From: a bacterium
GTDB lineage: Bacteria; Cyanobacteriota; Vampirovibrionia; Obscuribacterales; Obscuribacteraceae
Direction of reading: 5' to 3'
Assembly: GCA_016124935.1 (NCBI GenBank)
Contig: WGMS01000004.1
Span: 101,243-165,242, forward strand
DNA: 64,000 bases
How positions within the stretch are numbered: position 1 is the stretch's first letter; each line of letters begins with the position of its first letter. The notes below the pieces were generated by a model. That model made no database searches and was not told the DNA's origin. It saw only the letters and a list, made by a program, of their open reading frames with translations. Both the position numbers and the translations under genes were made by a program. Below are positions 60,894-64,000 of the stretch, piece after piece.

Positions 60894-61640
60894 CTATTTC
60901 TGGTCGCAGAGCAGCTCGGGTAGAGCGAGCGCTTCACCAATCGCAAGAGCTCGTATTTCGATAGCGGAATTATCTTCCCGGGCCATTCTCAAAAGATCCG
61001 AGGGTTGGTAGCGGAAAAAGACCTGATCTAACAACGGTTGCCAGTGCATCGGGACAAGCCGTCGAGCACCTATTCCTTCCGCCAGACGTAAAGCCTCTGC
61101 CGGACTGGCGATGGCGTACTTGCCACCAATAGGAAGGCAGGCCGTATGAACATCGCAATTTTTCAGCGCCTCCAAAATCGAATCACAGTATATGGTGGCG
61201 CCTGCATGATAATAGCCTTCGAAGAAGTAGCCATTCACAGGTTTTCCAGGAGCTGAGCTGCGAGCAAAAATAGTCATCAGAGTCTTGCCCAGGCGATTGA
61301 TTGGATGGTGCGCCGGAACAGCCGATATTTTTACATCACCGCAATAGGTATGCTGCCCCGGCTCCAGACTGTAGAAAGCCTCTTCCGGAATCCGCGACCG
61401 AAACTTTCGCTTCATCCACTTCACCAGCTCCGGCGGCGCGATGAAGCTACAATTCCAGGAATCATAAAGATCCGCCGCCAACTGGGCACCATGATCGAAA
61501 TGGCCATGACTGAAAAGCACCACATGACCCTTCGCCAACTTCGCCCAATCCACCGGGTCTCTTAAATAGGGATCAACATATATGTTGATCCCCTTAACCT
61601 CAAAATGTATGGCGCTATGTCCCAGGTATGTCAGACTCAA
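60894..61640 (-). CDS. UlaG-like metallo-beta-lactamase-fold hydrolase
   Basis: 248 residues. The metallo-beta-lactamase fold motif is LFSHGHFDHG (HxHxDH), with later ligand segments AVPAHHP and ATIYCDS. The start MSLTYLGHSAIHFEV and YVDPYL match UlaG-like and UPF0173 proteins, cytosolic hydrolases of phosphorylated or lactone substrates. The start codon is a TTG at 61640 with GGA upstream; the ribosome binding site is weak. The substrate cannot be told from sequence. Confidence 0.85.
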   Translation of the reverse strand: MSLTYLGHSAIHFEVKGINIYVDPYLRDPVDWAKLAKGHVVLFSHGHFDHGAQLAADLYDSWNCSFIAPPELVKWMKRKFRSRIPEEAFYSLEPGQHTYCGDVKISAVPAHHPINRLGKTLMTIFARSSAPGKPVNGYFFEGYYHAGATIYCDSILEALKNCDVHTACLPIGGKYAIASPAEALRLAEGIGARRLVPMHWQPLLDQVFFRYQPSDLLRMAREDNSAIEIRALAIGEALALPELLCDQK

Positions 61641-61802
61641 AACGTAATTCCAGCAATCTCGAATCCAGGGGAAACTGCCCGCGAACCCGGCAGTCAGGTT
61701 GGAATCGTAACATCTTTAGTGGATGAAAACTCATTTCCTAGTAAAATCATATGATCCTGAATCAGGTAAGAGCAAGAAAGCATCGGACCAGGCGGAGGAG
61801 CC

Positions 61803-63845
61803 ATGTTTAAACGCAAGAAGCTAACGACCATTTCTGTTACTGCATTGACCGCAATTTCTCTGGCATTGCCGGGACCGGTTCTTGCAAAGAACAAGGCGGT
61901 GGAGTTTCTTAAATACTTCAACCCTATTCCGGAGGATTCATATAAAAACGAATCCCAGGACCGAGTTATCAAAAAGAAGAAGTTCTCTTTCGTAGAGGTC
62001 CCGGGGGCATCTCCGGTGGTTAATCCGGAAACCGGATTTTTTGCCATAGTACCCCTTGAAATGCAACAAGATCGAGAGGCTATTCTTTCTTTGCTGGAAC
62101 GAGAGAACATCAATGGCATTTCAGTGCTTCTGCCCTGGCAACATCTGGAGCCCACCGAATTTAATTATGATTGGTCGAAGCTGGACAAGATCCTGGAAAT
62201 CGCCGCTGAGAAAAAGAAGAAGGTGATAGTAAGGGTTTCCACCTGCGGACTTGACAATAAACTGAAATCAGATACCCCCGAATGGGTATTCAAAGCTGGT
62301 GCCAAATCTATCGAGTTCTACGGAACCGATGGAGAAAAGCATCTTATGCCGATATTCTGGGACTCGACCTATCTTGCGAAGTGGTCGAACTTTGTCAATG
62401 CCATGGGAGACAAGTACGACAAGAACAAAAACATCCACTCTGTCGGAATTACCGGTGGTGGCATTCTTGGGTCGACAAAAGTGATTCCCAATTTTGTCAC
62501 CATCAACAAAGTGAAAGATTCTGACAAAAACGAGGACGAAGGCAAGAAAGACGAGAAAGGCGTAAGCGAGGAGACAATCGACTCCTCTACTCTGGTAGCC
62601 CTGGAAGACGGCTCCGGCGCAGCACAAGAAACGCCCTCCTCCGACGCTGATGACAAGCCGGAACCAACCACAGACACTGCCACTCCCGAATCAGTGGAAA
62701 CAAAGGACACAGAGGAAAAGGAAAATAGTCAGGCAGCTGCCGAAACTGAAGAAAATACTGAGGAAAATACCGAGAAGATCGAAACAGTAGAGGCCGACAA
62801 GCCGGCTGCCGAAAAGAACTCCGGCGAAGAGAAACCGGTGTCGAAAGAAAAGAATATCGAGCCCTCTTCGTCTAAGGACAAGACCTCGGAAATTGAAGTA
62901 GACGACGACGAAGACACGGCAGAGAACGTAGAAATCGAAAGCGAACCTTCGAAAGCCAATTACAGAAATCTCTACAAGCAACTCAAAAAAGACTACCAAA
63001 TGAGCGAAAGACAGCTGGTAGAGCACTGGAAATACGTGGCAGACATATTTCCCAATGCCTTCAAAGAGACCAGGTTGAATTTCGACGTCAACCCGCCTAT
63101 CAAAGGCGGCAAGGGTCAAAGCGGTCTGGACGAAATCTCCGATTACTTGATCTACCGCTACGGACAACGAGTCTATTTGACTCGCCAGAACGTCGCCAAT
63201 GCCAAACATGGCTTCAACGAATTCAGAGTACTTCTCAAATTCCACTACGATACTCTCACCGGGTTCCAGCTATCGCCGGACTTCGAGAAAAAGGACATGG
63301 AGAAGTTGTCAAAGATAGCCCTGGTTGATGGTATCAGTTACGTAGAATTACCGATAAACTTGATCAAATCAGAAGATCAAGCGGTGAAAGATTCACTGGC
63401 TAAAATTCATTCTCATATCGGCTACCAGCTGGTATCGAGGGAGGTATCATTACCCAGCGATGCCAAAGTAGGCGATCCGCTTAAGACATCATTTACTTTT
63501 GTCAACCTGGGAGCCGCAACAGCCCTCAATCCGAAACGAGAACTGGATAAGGACCAAGCCACCAGCTATAAGGTCCAGCTCGAATTCCGCAACAGCAAAG
63601 GCAAGCCCATCATGCGCTCTTTGCACACACCGGATATCCCGACCAATGAATGGATTGCGGGCAAGCCGATTACCTGGGAAGAAGAGCTGAAGATGCCGGA
63701 ACTCAAACCCGGCAAATACGAAGTGTTCATGTCGATCATCGACACTGACACCAAGCACAAGCTCAGATTCCTCAAAGAAGTAAAAGAAGGCGAGCTTTTG
63801 GCCGGTACCGACGCGCCGGTAGGGAGCCTGGAGCTCGTTCAATAA
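61803..63845 (+). CDS. secreted glycosidase-like protein with DUF4832-type C-terminus and acidic insert
   Basis: 680 residues. GGAGG lies 6 bases before the ATG. A signal peptide (LTTISVTALTAISLALPGPV) precedes a TIM-barrel glycosyl-hydrolase-like part (GISVLLPWQHLEPTEFNYDW, LEIAAEKKKKVIVRVSTCGL). It is interrupted at residues about 236-383 by an acidic, Glu/Lys/Thr/Ser-rich disordered insert (for example EEKENSQAAAETEENTEENT). The barrel resumes at KANYRNLYKQLKKDYQMSER. The C-terminal beta domain (PLKTSFTFVNLGAATALNPK, LKPGKYEVFMSIIDTDTKHK) resembles DUF4832. Catalytic residues cannot be assigned with confidence. Probably acts on extracellular or wall polysaccharide. Confidence 0.75.
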   Translation: MFKRKKLTTISVTALTAISLALPGPVLAKNKAVEFLKYFNPIPEDSYKNESQDRVIKKKKFSFVEVPGASPVVNPETGFFAIVPLEMQQDREAILSLLERENINGISVLLPWQHLEPTEFNYDWSKLDKILEIAAEKKKKVIVRVSTCGLDNKLKSDTPEWVFKAGAKSIEFYGTDGEKHLMPIFWDSTYLAKWSNFVNAMGDKYDKNKNIHSVGITGGGILGSTKVIPNFVTINKVKDSDKNEDEGKKDEKGVSEETIDSSTLVALEDGSGAAQETPSSDADDKPEPTTDTATPESVETKDTEEKENSQAAAETEENTEENTEKIETVEADKPAAEKNSGEEKPVSKEKNIEPSSSKDKTSEIEVDDDEDTAENVEIESEPSKANYRNLYKQLKKDYQMSERQLVEHWKYVADIFPNAFKETRLNFDVNPPIKGGKGQSGLDEISDYLIYRYGQRVYLTRQNVANAKHGFNEFRVLLKFHYDTLTGFQLSPDFEKKDMEKLSKIALVDGISYVELPINLIKSEDQAVKDSLAKIHSHIGYQLVSREVSLPSDAKVGDPLKTSFTFVNLGAATALNPKRELDKDQATSYKVQLEFRNSKGKPIMRSLHTPDIPTNEWIAGKPITWEEELKMPELKPGKYEVFMSIIDTDTKHKLRFLKEVKEGELLAGTDAPVGSLELVQ

Positions 63846-63860
63846 GGGCTTACCCGAGCC

Positions 63861-64000
63861 CCTCAGCTCATCGCTAAAAACTGACCATACCGGATCTCAT
63901 TATCCGGTTCCCTCAGCTCATCGCTAAAAACTGACCGTACCGGATCTGCTTACCCTAGCCCCTCAGCGCATCGTAGAAAAACTGACCATACCGGATCTCC
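63861..64000 (+). repeat. 50-bp direct repeat array, three units visible
   Basis: Units start at 63861, 63911 and 63961, exactly 50 bases apart. Each begins CCTCAGCTCATCGCTAAAAA and continues with CTGACC(A/G)TACCGGATCT, then a variable segment of about 13 bases. The third copy has a few changes (GCGCATCGTAGAAAAA). The array runs off the end of the window, so its full length is unknown. Confidence 0.85.

Noticed and set aside
63861..64000. CRISPR array
   Set aside because: Variable segments are only about 13 bases and the repeats are not uniform; no cas genes nearby.

Overview
The window reads as a chromosomal segment of a free-living, Gram-negative-type bacterium, probably a deep-branching lineage near the non-photosynthetic cyanobacterial relatives (Vampirovibrionia/Obscuribacterales-like). 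That placement is an inference from gene content: KdsC-type phosphatase, SLH domains, MglA GTPase with PATAN and degenerate GGDEF partners, many secreted TPR and low-complexity proteins. Housekeeping genes (rpsU, cmk, coaD, gltA, dnaK, one tRNA-Pro) are scattered among many lineage-specific secreted or membrane proteins. There is no sign of a prophage, IS element or CRISPR array. Genes are dense on both strands, with frequent 4-base ATGA start/stop overlaps.

Layout. 1-6 kb: rpsU, two small unknown genes, a VIT/VWA protein, then a minus-strand run of small secreted, TPR and membrane proteins. 6-12 kb: AmmeMemoRadiSam radical SAM enzyme, a 671-residue unknown repeat protein, then a PATAN/degenerate-GGDEF protein followed by an MglA-like GTPase, and kdsC. 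12-20 kb: secreted FAD oxidoreductase with SLH domains, an orphan HicB-like antitoxin with a palindromic operator, a SWIM-SNF2 helicase and a membrane sensor without output domain. 20-30 kb: a possible structured RNA, a four-repeat MshEN-like protein, superoxide dismutase, an HTH/coiled-coil protein, a SelW-like selenoprotein with in-frame UGA, cmk, a site-2 protease with TPRs, a Ski2-like helicase and tRNA-Pro(GGG). 30-46 kb: SigB/SigF-type sigma factor, orphan histidine kinase, coaD, coiled-coil protein, class A beta-lactamase-fold hydrolase, SpoIIM/RDD pair, citrate synthase, orphan Eco57I/PglX-like methyltransferase, and a minus-strand run adhE - STAS - sfsA - EF-hand calpain-like protease. 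46-64 kb: large secreted TPR protein, a two-gene RiPP-like system (Cys-containing secreted precursor plus fused DUF692-DUF2063 enzyme), a NarL/DesK-type two-component pair, metzincin protease, nagB, cyclophilin, dnaK, a UlaG-like hydrolase, a DUF4832 glycosidase-like protein, and a 50-bp tandem repeat running off the end.

Two observations stand out. First, the gene at 24564-24911 encodes a SelW/Rdx family thioredoxin-like protein only if the UGA at 24609-24611 is read as selenocysteine; a bacterial SECIS-like hairpin with an AGGUU loop lies just downstream. Second, 49640-51901 holds a DUF692-DUF2063 fusion preceded by a signal-peptide-bearing small protein with a repeated EGEAGKAA segment and a Cys-containing C terminus. 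This resembles methanobactin/bufferin/HvfABC-type copper-linked RiPP systems, but in a fused, minimal two-gene form with a hairpin between the genes.
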